From Micromonospora vinacea (lineage in GTDB: Bacteria > Actinomycetota > Actinomycetes > Mycobacteriales > Micromonosporaceae), in contig NZ_JADOTY010000001.1 in NCBI RefSeq assembly GCF_015751785.1, positions 1,426,001 to 1,490,000 on the forward strand: 64,000 bases of DNA, read 5' to 3'. This document shows, in pieces, positions 1-10,947 of this stretch (the stretch's first letter is position 1; each line of letters starts with the position of its first letter). The position numbers and the translations under genes are program-made. Below the pieces are notes generated by a model. It had not been told where the DNA came from, did no database searches, and was given only the letters and a program-made list of their open reading frames with translations.

Positions 1-1
1 T

Positions 2-1153
2 GTGGACGGCGCTGTGGTACTCAGCACCGTCGCGATGACCGAGATCCGGGAGATCGACCCGGTGAGCCGGATCGCCGTGGTCCAACCGGGGGTGGTCAAC
101 GCGGCGCTGGCCGGGGCGGTGGCCGAACAGGGCCTCTGGTACCCGCCGGACCCGGGCTCCTGGGAGTCGTCCACCATCGGCGGCAACGTGGCCACCAACG
201 CCGGCGGCATGTGCTGCGTGAAATACGGCGTGACCACCGAGTACGTGCTCGGCCTGGAGGTGGTGCTCGCCTCCGGCGAGGTGCTGCGCACCGGCCGGCG
301 TACGGCAAAGGGGGTGGCCGGTTACGACCTGACCCGGCTGTTCGTCGGCTCGGAGGGCACCCTCGGCGTGATCACCGAGGTGACAGTGGCGCTGCGGCCC
401 GCTCCGGCCGAGTCGCTGACCCTGGTGGCAGTCTTCGGATCCACCGCCACTGCCGGCGCGGCGGTGGCCGAGATCGCGGCTCGCGGGCTCACCCCCAGCC
501 TGCTGGAGTTGCTTGACCAGACCCACCTGCGGGCGATCGAGGCGTACCAGCCGATGGGGTTGCGGACCGACGCGCAGGCCCTGTTGCTGGCCGCCGCCGA
601 CACCGGTGCCCGGGCGGCCGACGACCTGGCGGTGCTGGCCGAGGTGTGCGAGGCCGTCGGCGCCGACGAGGTCTACGCGGCCACCGACGCGGTGGAGGCG
701 GCGGCGCTGCTCCAGGCTCGCCGGCTGGCCCACCCTGCCATGGAGAAGTTCGCGGCGGACTCCTACCCGGGCGGCAACGGCGGCCTGGTGATCGACGATG
801 TGGCGGTGCCGCGCGGCGCACTCGCCGCGCTCCTGGACGGGGTGGCCCGGATCGCTGCCGAGTGCGACGTGCCGATCGGCGTGGTGGGGCACGCCGGGGA
901 CGGCAACATGCACCCGAACATCGTGGTCGACCGGGCCGATCCGGCGAGCGTGGAGCGGGGCCGGCGGGCGTTCGACGAGATCATGCGGCTCGGCCTGGAC
1001 CTGGGCGGCACCTGCACCGGCGAGCACGGGGTGGGGCTGCTCAAGCGGGACTGGTTGGCCCGGGAGATCGGGCCGGTCGGCGTCCGGGTGCATCAGGCGA
1101 TCAAGTCGGCGCTCGACCCGGCTGGCCTACTCAACCCGGGCAAGGTGCTCTGA
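2..1153 (+). CDS. FAD-linked oxidase (GlcD/D-lactate dehydrogenase type), 5' end outside the window
   Basis: This is a flavoprotein of the GlcD/vanillyl-alcohol oxidase family, which oxidises 2-hydroxy acids such as glycolate or D-lactate using FAD. The visible 383 residues start inside the PCMH-type FAD-binding domain (GGNVATNAGG near residue 60, then GSEGTLGVITEV near 116). They end with the C-terminal oxidase cap, where HAGDGNMHPN and CTGEHGVG carry the conserved substrate and metal-site histidines. Family members are usually about 450-460 residues, so roughly 70 N-terminal residues are missing because the window begins inside the gene. The GTG at position 2 is probably internal. The gene converges on the lipoprotein gene 10 bp downstream. 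The exact substrate cannot be read from the sequence. Confidence 0.9.
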   Translation: MDGAVVLSTVAMTEIREIDPVSRIAVVQPGVVNAALAGAVAEQGLWYPPDPGSWESSTIGGNVATNAGGMCCVKYGVTTEYVLGLEVVLASGEVLRTGRRTAKGVAGYDLTRLFVGSEGTLGVITEVTVALRPAPAESLTLVAVFGSTATAGAAVAEIAARGLTPSLLELLDQTHLRAIEAYQPMGLRTDAQALLLAAADTGARAADDLAVLAEVCEAVGADEVYAATDAVEAAALLQARRLAHPAMEKFAADSYPGGNGGLVIDDVAVPRGALAALLDGVARIAAECDVPIGVVGHAGDGNMHPNIVVDRADPASVERGRRAFDEIMRLGLDLGGTCTGEHGVGLLKRDWLAREIGPVGVRVHQAIKSALDPAGLLNPGKVL

Positions 1154-1163
1154 CCGGCTGGGG

Positions 1164-1700
1164 TCAGCCCTTGACCTCGGCCGGGGTGGCCTGGGTGAGC
1201 AGCAGCAGGATCTCCCCGGCGACGGGGGTGAGTTCCTCACCCGGGCAGTCCTGCGAGGTGATCAGCCCGGTCGAGGTGATGAGGCTGGACGTCAGCGCGT
1301 CGATGCAGGTGGTCCGGTACCGCCGGGCCTGATCGGTCTCGTCGGCCAGCCCCGGGTTGGCGAGCAGCACCTGGAGCCGTTCGGTCAGCTCCGGGGCGAG
1401 GGTGCCCCGGGAGGTCACGCCGTCGCCGGCGCAGTCGACGCACTGCCACGCGCCGTTCCGCTCGACGCTCAGGGTGCGCATCGGCCCGTCCTCGCCGAGC
1501 CGCTGGAGCAGGCTGACCTGACCGGCGGCGACAGTGGTGGGGATCTCCGGCTGGGATCCGCCACCAGCGGTGCCGGCTGTCGGTTGCGCCGCAGGGGTGC
1601 TCGGCTTGTCCCGGTCGAGGAGTGAGCACCCGGTCAGGGCGCCGACGAGCGCGACGGCGAGCAGAGTTACGAGCAGACGAGGGCGCGCGCGGGGTAGCAC
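1164..1700 (-). CDS. Putative lipoprotein of unknown function
   Basis: This is a secreted, lipid-anchored protein of about 178 residues whose function I do not recognise. A basic N-terminus is followed by a hydrophobic stretch and the lipobox LTGC, then a Pro/Thr/Ala-rich linker and a globular part with conserved-looking cysteines (CVDCAGDG, TCIDALT, QDCPGEEL). I chose the GTG at 1698-1700 because it places an ordinary signal peptide directly at the N-terminus. An upstream in-frame start at 1784 would add 28 residues ahead of the signal sequence, which is unlikely. The gene lies 88 bp downstream of glpD on the same strand, with a short palindrome in the gap, so it may have its own promoter. 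Confidence 0.7.
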   Translation of the reverse strand: MLPRARPRLLVTLLAVALVGALTGCSLLDRDKPSTPAAQPTAGTAGGGSQPEIPTTVAAGQVSLLQRLGEDGPMRTLSVERNGAWQCVDCAGDGVTSRGTLAPELTERLQVLLANPGLADETDQARRYRTTCIDALTSSLITSTGLITSQDCPGEELTPVAGEILLLLTQATPAEVKG

Positions 1701-1761
1701 GCGCGGAAACCTACCCCACCGTAGGTAGCGTTCGAAACCACCATCCGGGCCGGTATCGATG

Positions 1762-1777
1762 GTTACCCATCGGTAAC
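1762..1777. promoter_or_regulatory. Short palindrome upstream of the lipoprotein gene (possible operator)
   Basis: GTTACC and GGTAAC face each other across four bases, giving a perfect 6-bp dyad. It lies between the end of glpD and the lipoprotein start. The length and position suit a repressor site, but no cognate regulator is visible nearby, so the role is inference only. Confidence 0.3.
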
Positions 1778-1788
1778 GTCGCAATTCG

Positions 1789-3618
1789 TCATCGAGCGGA
1801 CGGGCGCAGCTCCACCTGATCGTCGTCGCCCCGGTCAGCGGCGTAACCCCGGACGTCCGGAGCGCCGAGCCGGGCCGCGTCCGCCGCCGCGTCGTCCGGC
1901 ATCAACTGGGACTGCCGCTCCGCCTCCACCCGGGCGCGGTAGTGCTCGACCTCGCGAGCCCGGGTGGCCGCGTCCCAACCGAGCACCGCGCCCATCAACT
2001 CCGCTGTGTGCTCCGCCGACTCCAACCCCCGGTGGCTGGTCTCGAACGAGATCCGGGTCCGCCGGGTCAGCACGTCCTCCAGGTGCAGCGCTCCCTCGGC
2101 CCGCGCCGCGTAGGCGACCTCCGCCGCCAGGTACTCCGGGGCACCGGCCAGCGGAGACGCCAGCAGTGGATCGGCGTCGACAAGCGCCAGCAGGTCCAGG
2201 GTGAGGGTGCCGTACCGCTCCAGCAGGTGCTCCACCACGCCCACCGGCACGCCGTGCCGGCGAGCCAGGTCGGCCCGGTCCCGCCACATCGCCGGGTACC
2301 CGTCGGCGCCGAGCAGCGGCAGGTCCGCGGTGCGCGACGAGCGGGCGCCACCGAGCCGGCGAGCGGCCCGGTCGACCACGTCGGACGCCATCACCCGGTA
2401 CGTCGTGTACTTGCCACCGGCCACCAGCAGCAGCCCGAGCATCGGCTCGAAGACCGCGTGCTCGCGGGAGAGCTTCGAGGTGGAGTCCGCCTCGCCGGCC
2501 AGCAGCGGCCGCAGCCCGGCGTACACGCCCTCGATGTCAGCCGTGGTCAGCGGCCGGTCCAGGACGGTGTTGACCTGCTGCAACAGGTAGTCGATGTCGC
2601 GGGCCGAGGCGGCCGGGTGGGAACGGTCCAGCCGCCAGTCGGTGTCAGTGGTGCCGATGATCCAGTGCCCACCCCACGGGATGACGAAGAGCACCGAACT
2701 CGCCGTACGCAGGATGAGCCCCGTCTCACCGGTGATCGCCGAGCGGGGCACCACCAGGTGGACCCCCTTGGAGGCGCGCACCCGGACGCCGGGCCGCAGG
2801 CCCACGTCGTTGAGCATCCGGGACATGTCGTCGCTCCACACACCGGTGGCGGCGATGACGGTGCGGGCCTGAACCTCGAACTCCGCGTTCGGCGAGCCCG
2901 GCGGCGCCTCCAGGTCCCGGACGCGGACGCCGGTCACCTCGCGCGCCTGCCGGATCAACCCGACGGCACGGGCACTGCTCACCACAGTGGCGCCGAGGCT
3001 GGCCGCAGTGCGGGCCAGGGTGACCACCAGCCGGGCGTCGTCGACCTGCCCGTCGTAGTAGCGGATCGCCCCGGCGAGCGCGTCGGCCCGCAGACTCGGG
3101 AAGATCCGTCGCGCGCCCTCCCGGGTCAGGTGCCGGTGCAGGGGCATGCCCCGGCCACCGCCGAAGACCCCGGCGAAGGCGTCGTACGCGGCCACCCCCG
3201 CGCCGTAGTACGAGCGGCGGAAGATCCGGGCCGGCAGGTCCCGCAGGCCCCGCCCGGCCGGCAGCGGCACCATGATCGGCACCGGGCGTACCAGGTGCGG
3301 CGCGAGCCGGGTGGCCAGGAGGCCGCGCTCGGTGAGCGCCTCGTGGACCAGGTGGAACTCCAACTGCTCCAGGTAGCGCAGGCCACCGTGGATGAGTTTG
3401 CTGGACCGGCTGGAGGTCCCGGCGGCAAGGTCACGCGCCTCGACCAGCGCCACCTTCAGGCCCCGGGACGCCGCGTCCAGGGCCGCGCCGGCTCCGGTCA
3501 CCCCGCCCCCGATGACCAGCACGTCGAAGCGCTCGGCGCGCAGTCGACGCAGGTCGGACGCACGGCGGACCGGTGAGAGCTGACCGGCGACGGATCGGGA
3601 GATATTGGGGTCGCGCAC
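1789..3618 (-). CDS. glpD: Aerobic glycerol-3-phosphate dehydrogenase
   Basis: GlpD is a membrane-associated FAD enzyme that oxidises sn-glycerol 3-phosphate to dihydroxyacetone phosphate and passes electrons to quinone. The 609-residue product has the Rossmann dinucleotide motif VIGGGVTGAGAALDAASRG close to the N-terminus, the diagnostic SSKLIHGGLRYLEQ motif, and a C-terminal helical cap of the DAO_C type (RTRISFET). The GTG at 3618 is preferred. Longer frames reaching 3684 would run into the divergent protease gene and add 22 unconserved residues. No glpF or glpK lies beside it, so this copy appears to stand alone. The divergent spacing to the protease gene is only about 55 bp, so both promoters must be packed there. 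Confidence 0.92.
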   Translation of the reverse strand: MRDPNISRSVAGQLSPVRRASDLRRLRAERFDVLVIGGGVTGAGAALDAASRGLKVALVEARDLAAGTSSRSSKLIHGGLRYLEQLEFHLVHEALTERGLLATRLAPHLVRPVPIMVPLPAGRGLRDLPARIFRRSYYGAGVAAYDAFAGVFGGGRGMPLHRHLTREGARRIFPSLRADALAGAIRYYDGQVDDARLVVTLARTAASLGATVVSSARAVGLIRQAREVTGVRVRDLEAPPGSPNAEFEVQARTVIAATGVWSDDMSRMLNDVGLRPGVRVRASKGVHLVVPRSAITGETGLILRTASSVLFVIPWGGHWIIGTTDTDWRLDRSHPAASARDIDYLLQQVNTVLDRPLTTADIEGVYAGLRPLLAGEADSTSKLSREHAVFEPMLGLLLVAGGKYTTYRVMASDVVDRAARRLGGARSSRTADLPLLGADGYPAMWRDRADLARRHGVPVGVVEHLLERYGTLTLDLLALVDADPLLASPLAGAPEYLAAEVAYAARAEGALHLEDVLTRRTRISFETSHRGLESAEHTAELMGAVLGWDAATRAREVEHYRARVEAERQSQLMPDDAAADAARLGAPDVRGYAADRGDDDQVELRPSAR

Positions 3619-3673
3619 CCGTCCACCGTAACCGCCGTGCCACCGAGTCGACATTCGCCGCCCGCCCCGTACT

Positions 3674-6214
3674 GTGCGAGTCATGCAGGTCGGGCCTCCG
3701 CCACCCGCGGGTCACATGCCGCCTCCCCCCACGCCGCCGGCAGGCAGGGCCAGCCCGTGGCCGGTGGTCGCGGCCGTGTTCGTCGGCTGCTGGACTGTTG
3801 CGGTCACAGTGGGCACCCAGACCGGTGGTTGGCTGACCGACCAGGTGCTGCTGGGCTTCGGGCGGGACCGGCTCGGCTGGCTCTGGCCGGTGCTCGGCCT
3901 GGCCACCGTGGTGCTGCTCGGCACGCCCGCCCTGCTGCTTGCCGTGCTGCCCCGGTCGGCAGCGGTCCGGGCCACCGGGCGGGCCTGGCTGATCGGGGCG
4001 CTCGCTCTCGGCGTGCTCACACTGCTGCGGGTCGTGCCACCTGTGCACCACGAGGCGTACCTCGCCGCGCTGGCCGGCGTCGCGTTGCTCAGCGCACTCG
4101 CCGTGTGCTGGTCGGCGCGCCGGTGGGCGTACCCCGGGCTGGTTGAAGCTGTCGGCGGCCCGGCACCCGCCGGAAACGGCGACGTCACGCGGCCCGAGGC
4201 CACCGGGAACGCGGAGCCGGTCGGACGGCGCGTGCGCCGGCCCGGCTCCGTGCCGCTGCTCGCGGTTGCCGCCGGGTTGGCGCTGCTGCTGCCGTGGGCC
4301 TGGTTGGGCGCGCTCGGCGGCCTCCTGGAGACCGCACTCGCGCTGCTGGCGGCCGCCGCGCTCGGGGTGCTGGCCGCGACCCTGCTGGATGCCCCCTTCT
4401 GGTCCCTGTTCGCGGTGGGGCGACCGCCCCGGCCGGCTCGGCTGGTGCTGGTGGGCGGCCTGGTCGCCGGGGTGGCGCTGCTGCTGCTCGCGGCCGGGGC
4501 GGGCCAGTCCGGCGCGCAGTTGCCAGCGCTGCTGACAGTGCCGCCGGTGGGTTTCGCGTTGGCCGCGCTCTGGGCGGCGACCTGGCGGTCCGGCGCCGAC
4601 CCGGCCGAGGCCACCCGTGCCGGCCGGACCGCGACCGGCTGGCTCGTGGGCCTGGCGGCGCTCGGCCCACTGGCCTTCACCGACCCGGAAGAGATCACCC
4701 TGCTGCTGGTCGGTACCCGCGACGTCCCGTTCTGGGTGGCGGCCGCGGCCGGCGTCGGGCTCGCCGTCGCGCTCCTGGTCGCCATCGGGTACGCGGTGCT
4801 GCTCGCCCGGCCGACGGCACGTACCCCGCACAGGCGGGCCGCCGCGGTGGCGGCCGTGGTGCTGCTGGTGGCGTTCGGCGTGGTCGACCTCGGCCCCGGT
4901 CAGCCCGGCCTGTACGGCGAGCGGCTCTTCGTGGTGCTGCGCGCGCAGGCCGACCTGGGTGGCCTCCCGGCGGGCGCGCCGGGTCGGGCCGGGCGGGACG
5001 CCCGCGCGGCGGAGGTCTACCGGCGGCTGGTGACGACCGCCGAGCAGAGCCAGCGCGACCTGCTGCGGGGGTTGAACCGGCTGCGACTCGACCCGGTGTC
5101 GTACTACCTGGTCAACGCTGTCGAGGTGGACGGCGGCCCGGCGGTGCGGGCCTGGCTCGCCCGCCGACCGGAGGTGGCCCGGGTGCTGGTCAGCCAGCGC
5201 CTGCGCCCGCTGCCGGCCCCGGCCGGGCAGAACCGGGGCAGCGCGCCCAAGCCCACCGGCCCGGAGTGGAACATCCGCCAGATCGGTGCCGACCGGGTGT
5301 GGTCCCAACTCCGGGTCACCGGCACGGGCATCGTGGTCGGCAGCTCCGACTCGGGGGTGGACGGCACCCATCCGGCGCTGCAAGCCGGGTTCCGGGGCGG
5401 CGACGACTCCTGGTACGACCCGTGGGACGACACCCGGCGCCCGACCGACCAGGGTGGGCACGGCACCCACACGGTGGGCAGCGCGGTCGGGCGGGACGGC
5501 ATCGGGGTGGCCCCGGACGCGCAGTGGGTGGGCTGCGTCAACCTGGACCGCAACCTGGGCAGCCCCGCGCACTACCTGAACTGTCTCCAGTTCATGTTGG
5601 CGCCCTTTCCGACCGGCGGTGACCCGTTCACCGACGGCCGGCCGGAGCGTGCCCCGCAGGTGCTGACCAACTCGTGGGGCTGCCCGTCGATCGAGGGTTG
5701 CGACCAGCGGGTCCTGCGGCCGGCCACCGCCGCCCTGGACGCCGCCGGGATCTTCGTGGTCGCCGCGGCCGGCAACACCGGCCCGTGGTGCGCGTCGATC
5801 GACGATCCGCCAGCCCCGTACGCGGACGTGCTGACGGTGGGTGCTGTGGACGCCCAGCGGCGGGTCGCCGAGTTCTCCTCGCGCGGACCGGTGCCGGGCG
5901 GGTCGGGTAAGCCGGACGTGCTGGCACCGGGGGTGGGGGTGGTGTCGGCCATGCCGGGTGGCACGTACGCCGCGCTGGACGGCACGTCGATGGCGACCCC
6001 CCAGGTGGCCGGGGTGGTGGCGCTGATGTGGTCGGCGAACCCGGCACTGGTCGGCGACGTGACCCGGACCCGGCAGATCCTCCGGGACACCGCCACGGCG
6101 GCGACGCCCACCTACCGCTCCGACAGCCCCTCCGACGCCTGCGGTGGCCCGTCGAACGTCACCGGCGCCGGCCAGGTCGACGCCTACGCCGCCGTTCGCG
6201 CCGCCCAACAATAG
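3674..6214 (+). CDS. Polytopic membrane protein with a C-terminal subtilisin-like (S8) protease domain
   Basis: The first 400 or so residues are strongly hydrophobic and contain about ten predicted membrane segments. The rest is a subtilase. The catalytic triad is readable: Asp559 in SSDSGVDGTHP, His596 in GGHGTHTVGS and Ser772 in LDGTSMATPQVAG, with the oxyanion asparagine Asn701 in AAAGNTGPW. A roughly 100-residue soluble stretch precedes the protease and may act as an I9-like propeptide or chaperone. Most S8 enzymes are secreted with a simple signal peptide, so a long multi-pass anchor is unusual. The protease domain probably faces outside the cell. The start could be the GTG at 3674 or the ATG at 3683; neither has a strong ribosome binding site. 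The next gene begins 69 bp later. Confidence 0.88.
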   Translation: MRVMQVGPPPPAGHMPPPPTPPAGRASPWPVVAAVFVGCWTVAVTVGTQTGGWLTDQVLLGFGRDRLGWLWPVLGLATVVLLGTPALLLAVLPRSAAVRATGRAWLIGALALGVLTLLRVVPPVHHEAYLAALAGVALLSALAVCWSARRWAYPGLVEAVGGPAPAGNGDVTRPEATGNAEPVGRRVRRPGSVPLLAVAAGLALLLPWAWLGALGGLLETALALLAAAALGVLAATLLDAPFWSLFAVGRPPRPARLVLVGGLVAGVALLLLAAGAGQSGAQLPALLTVPPVGFALAALWAATWRSGADPAEATRAGRTATGWLVGLAALGPLAFTDPEEITLLLVGTRDVPFWVAAAAGVGLAVALLVAIGYAVLLARPTARTPHRRAAAVAAVVLLVAFGVVDLGPGQPGLYGERLFVVLRAQADLGGLPAGAPGRAGRDARAAEVYRRLVTTAEQSQRDLLRGLNRLRLDPVSYYLVNAVEVDGGPAVRAWLARRPEVARVLVSQRLRPLPAPAGQNRGSAPKPTGPEWNIRQIGADRVWSQLRVTGTGIVVGSSDSGVDGTHPALQAGFRGGDDSWYDPWDDTRRPTDQGGHGTHTVGSAVGRDGIGVAPDAQWVGCVNLDRNLGSPAHYLNCLQFMLAPFPTGGDPFTDGRPERAPQVLTNSWGCPSIEGCDQRVLRPATAALDAAGIFVVAAAGNTGPWCASIDDPPAPYADVLTVGAVDAQRRVAEFSSRGPVPGGSGKPDVLAPGVGVVSAMPGGTYAALDGTSMATPQVAGVVALMWSANPALVGDVTRTRQILRDTATAATPTYRSDSPSDACGGPSNVTGAGQVDAYAAVRAAQQ

Positions 6215-6283
6215 GCAGGTTTCCTTCCTGAAGCGCTGAGCCGAGGATGCGCCTCTCCACCCGGTGATCTAGGGTCGGCGACC

Positions 6284-7219
6284 ATGGACGCCGAGATCAC
6301 CGTCACCGAGCTGACCGCCGACCTGGCCCCCAGCGTCGTACAGCTCTGTCAGCAGGCTCTCGACCTGCCCGAGGACGCCGCCGAGGCGTCTTCCATCGTG
6401 GACGTGCTCTGGACCCGGGCCGCCGCCGACCGGACGGTGGTCGGGCTGGGCGCGTACCGGGGTGCGGACCTGGTCGGGGTGCTGATCTGTTCGGTGTCGT
6501 CCACCGAGCCGGGGATCGGGCACGTGGATCTGGTCGCGGTCCGTGCGGATCAGCGGCGTCGGGGCGTCGGCCGGGCGCTGCTCCAGCGGGCCGAGCGGGT
6601 GCTCGGCGAGCGCGGGGCGATCGAGGTGCTGCTGGCCGGAAACCCGCCGTACTACGCGTGGCCGGGCATCGACGTCCGCTACACGCCGGCGGTCTGCGCC
6701 GCCCTCGCGCTCGGCTACCAGCAGGACCGGACCGCCTGGAACATGACGGCCGACCTGTCGTACGACGGGTCGCCGGCACTGCGGTCCACCGAGGCGGCGG
6801 AGCGGCGGCTGGCCGACCAGGGCGTCACCGTACGCCGGGCGGAGCCTGCGGACCTGCCGGCGCTGACGGCGTTCGCCAGGTCCACCTTCGGCGGCTCGTG
6901 GGACGGCGAGTTGGCCGGGTCGGTGGGGCGCGCCGACGCCGGTTGTCACCTGGCGGAGCGGGACGGCGAGGTGCTCGGCTTCGCCGCGTACGGGTCGTCC
7001 CGGCCGAGTTGGTTCGGGCCGATGGGCACCGCGCCGGCCGCGGAGGGGTCGGGCATCGGTGGGGTGCTGCTGCGGCGTTGCCTGCGGGACCAGCGGGCGG
7101 CGGGGCTGGACCGGGCCCAGATTGGCTGGGTGGGGCCGGTGCTGTTCTATTCGGGCAGCGCGGGAGCGCGGATCGAGCGGGTCTTCTTCCTGTACCGGCG
7201 AAGCCTACCGACGGCGTAA
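6284..7219 (+). CDS. Tandem GNAT-family N-acetyltransferase
   Basis: This 311-residue protein carries two GNAT folds. The first has the acetyl-CoA loop RADQRRRGVGRALLQRAE at about residues 87-104. The second half has a weaker equivalent, EGSGIGGVLLRRCLRDQ near residue 255. GNAT enzymes transfer acetyl groups from acetyl-CoA to amines on small molecules or proteins; the acceptor here is unknown. The ATG at 6284 follows an AGGGT-like ribosome binding site. It sits between the protease gene and a small acidic protein gene, with no clear operon partner. Confidence 0.82.
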   Translation: MDAEITVTELTADLAPSVVQLCQQALDLPEDAAEASSIVDVLWTRAAADRTVVGLGAYRGADLVGVLICSVSSTEPGIGHVDLVAVRADQRRRGVGRALLQRAERVLGERGAIEVLLAGNPPYYAWPGIDVRYTPAVCAALALGYQQDRTAWNMTADLSYDGSPALRSTEAAERRLADQGVTVRRAEPADLPALTAFARSTFGGSWDGELAGSVGRADAGCHLAERDGEVLGFAAYGSSRPSWFGPMGTAPAAEGSGIGGVLLRRCLRDQRAAGLDRAQIGWVGPVLFYSGSAGARIERVFFLYRRSLPTA

Positions 7220-7297
7220 CCGGGACAAACAGGACATAGATCCATTCGCCCGCATCGGCTATCGCCGCCCCCTACCGTTTTGGTAGAGGAGGCAGCC

Positions 7298-7546
7298 ATG
7301 ACCACGGATGACAACCAGACCGAGGACGGCCCGCCGATCACCTGGAAACCGGTGGGTGAACTCCCCGGCCAACTGCCGTTCGACCGGCTCGACTACGGCG
7401 ACGCCGAGCAACTGGCCGAGATGAGCACCGACGGCGAGCCTTCGGTGGCCGAGGAACCGCAGGAGATGGTGGACGCGCCGATCACACTGCCTCCGCCGTA
7501 CAACCGGGCACAGAAACGGCGCAACCAGCGCCCACTACCGACCTGA
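7298..7546 (+). CDS. Small acidic hypothetical protein
   Basis: An 82-residue protein rich in Asp, Glu and Pro that I do not recognise. It has no signal peptide or membrane segment and ends in a basic tail (NRAQKRRNQRPLPT). The ATG at 7298 is preceded by a strong ribosome binding site, AGAGGAGG, five bases away, which supports real translation and decides the start over an upstream TTG at 7280. The gene converges on groEL2, and a strong hairpin lies between them. Confidence 0.65.
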   Translation: MTTDDNQTEDGPPITWKPVGELPGQLPFDRLDYGDAEQLAEMSTDGEPSVAEEPQEMVDAPITLPPPYNRAQKRRNQRPLPT

Positions 7547-7549
7547 CGA

Positions 7550-7587
7550 CGAACGGGGCGGACCGCGTCAGCGGCCCGCCCCGTTCG
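7550..7587. terminator. Bidirectional terminator hairpin between convergent genes
   Basis: A perfect 12-bp inverted repeat (7550-7561 with 7576-7587) encloses a nested 4-bp stem CCGC/GCGG with a gtca tip. It sits between the stop codons of the small gene and groEL2, as expected of a factor-independent terminator serving both strands. There is no long T tract, which is common in high-GC actinomycetes. Confidence 0.75.
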
Positions 7588-7602
7588 GGGTAAGAACTGG
7601 AC

Positions 7603-9456
<1,854 letters not shown>

Positions 9457-9483
9457 TTAGCACTCTCCCCTGCCGAGTGCAAG
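9457..9483 (-). promoter_or_regulatory. CIRCE operator 2 and probable groEL2 promoter
   Basis: TTAGCACTC, nine bases, then GAGTGCAAG gives a second CIRCE with an imperfect right arm. On the minus strand this stretch also reads TTGCAC, a 17-base spacer and TAAACA, a plausible -35/-10 pair. HrcA bound here would therefore block the polymerase directly. Confidence 0.8.
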
Positions 9484-9497
9484 CACGATGCCGCCGC

Positions 9498-10649
9498 TCA
9501 GCCGAGTTCCGCAGCCAGTCCAGGGCTGTTCACCGGCGCCTCATGGGCGCGCTGCTCGGCGTACGTCACCAGCAGACCGATCATCTGGGCAAGGTGGGCC
9601 GGCAGGGCCAGCACGGCGGTGATCCCGATCACGACCACCACTCCGGCCGCGTTACCCGGCGACGCGAACGGATCCGTACCGAAGGCGGAGGTGCCCACCC
9701 CCTCCAGGGAGCTGGAGACCACACTCACGATGATCACCGCCAGGGCGACCAGGGCGACCCGCCCGAGTAGCAGGCCGAGCCGGTCGTGGAACATCCGGAA
9801 CGAACGACCGATCGGGTTGTGGCGTTCGAAGAGATAGACCGGGCCGGCCATGCTCAGCGCGAAGGCCAGGTAGATGCCCGGCAGCACGCAAAAACAGACA
9901 CCGACGCCGATGAGCAGACTGACCAACAGGGTCCAGCCCCACAGCCCGAGCGCCCGACGAAAGCCGTAGCGCAGCGCCGACTCCAGGCTGACCGGCTGAC
10001 CGGCGGCCTGGCGGGTGATCACCCAGCTGCCCGAGGCCCACCCGACGGCCTGCACCACGCCCACCAACAGGCTGCCGCCGACCAGCACGAGGAGGAGGCT
10101 CCCCAACTCGGCGGCGAAGTTGTCCGGCAGCGCGGCGCCAGGAGCACCATCGGCCTGGGCGGCCCACTTCGCCGACGGGTCCACCCCGAGGGCGATCACC
10201 GAGAGCACCGCCGCCGGCAGCACCTGGGTGAGCAGCATGATCGGCACCAACTGCCGCCAGCCCCGACGCAGCGCTCCCCCGCACCTGTTGAACCAACCGC
10301 CGATGCCGGCACCGGGCGGCGTGACCAGGGCATCGTTCGGGTCGAACCCGTAACCCGGCGGGTACCAGCCAACCGGCGCCCCCGGATACCACTGCTGCCC
10401 GCCGTAGGGACCCGACCCGGGCGGGTAACCCCCGGTGGGCGGGAACACCCAGCCCTGCGGCGGCGGGGCCGCACCCCAGGCACCCTGCGCGGGATCCCAG
10501 CCGGGCGGCGGACCGGAGTGGCCGGCCGGAGGCATGCCCGGCCCCCAGCCGGGCGGCGGACCGGAGTGGCCGGGGCTGCCGGCGGGCGAGGACGGGTCCG
10601 GCTCCCCCGACCCGGGGGACGGAGTGGGCGGGGGTGGCTGGTCGGTCAT
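9498..10649 (-). CDS. Membrane protein with Pro/Gly-rich cytoplasmic N-terminus
   Basis: A 383-residue hypothetical. Residues 1 to about 120 are low-complexity Pro, Gly, Ser and Tyr, including a nearly exact internal repeat (GHSGPPPGWG and GHSGPPPGWD) and YPPG-type units. After that come about six membrane segments arranged as in glycerophosphodiesterase-type membrane domains (for example LVPIMLLTQVLPAAVLSVIA and LGLLLGRVALVALAVIIVSVV). The ATG at 10649 has a GAGGAG ribosome binding site. Similar proline-rich N-termini on actinomycete membrane proteins are thought to mediate clustering or cell-wall contact. Its start is 94 bp downstream of the cold-shock gene on the same strand. Confidence 0.75.
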   Translation of the reverse strand: MTDQPPPPTPSPGSGEPDPSSPAGSPGHSGPPPGWGPGMPPAGHSGPPPGWDPAQGAWGAAPPPQGWVFPPTGGYPPGSGPYGGQQWYPGAPVGWYPPGYGFDPNDALVTPPGAGIGGWFNRCGGALRRGWRQLVPIMLLTQVLPAAVLSVIALGVDPSAKWAAQADGAPGAALPDNFAAELGSLLLVLVGGSLLVGVVQAVGWASGSWVITRQAAGQPVSLESALRYGFRRALGLWGWTLLVSLLIGVGVCFCVLPGIYLAFALSMAGPVYLFERHNPIGRSFRMFHDRLGLLLGRVALVALAVIIVSVVSSSLEGVGTSAFGTDPFASPGNAAGVVVVIGITAVLALPAHLAQMIGLLVTYAEQRAHEAPVNSPGLAAELG

Positions 10650-10743
10650 GAACGCTCCTCAGCATCGGCTGGAACGGTTCACGATCTTCCCGGCTGCGGG
10701 CCCCTGCCGCAGCCCCGACTCACGGGGCGATCGGCCAGGAAGT

Positions 10744-10947
10744 TCAGCCGATGACGCGTACGTGCTCCGCCTGTGGGCCCTTCTGGCCCTGGGCGACCTC
10801 GAACTCGACCCGCTGACCGTCGTCCAGCGCCTTGTAACCGTCCATCTCGATGGCGGAGAAGTGGACGAACACGTCCTGACCGCCGTCGACGGCGATGAAG
10901 CCGTAGCCCTTCTCGGCGTTGAACCACTTCACGGTGCCCTGTGCCAC
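10744..10947 (-). CDS. cspA: Cold-shock protein, CspA family
   Basis: A 67-residue single cold-shock domain with both RNA-binding motifs, KGYGFI (RNP1) and VFVHF (RNP2). These small beta-barrel proteins bind single-stranded RNA and DNA and melt secondary structure, and in actinomycetes many are constitutive. The start is the GTG at 10947 with AGGGAAG upstream. About 300 bp of non-coding DNA precedes it, consistent with the long 5' leader typical of csp genes. Confidence 0.95.
   Translation of the reverse strand: MAQGTVKWFNAEKGYGFIAVDGGQDVFVHFSAIEMDGYKALDDGQRVEFEVAQGQKGPQAEHVRVIG

Noticed and set aside
3431..6211. Very long open frame (over 900 codons) antisense to the membrane protease
   Set aside because: It is low-complexity (Arg/Gly/Gln/His-rich), has no recognisable domain and mirrors the high third-position GC of the real gene on the other strand.
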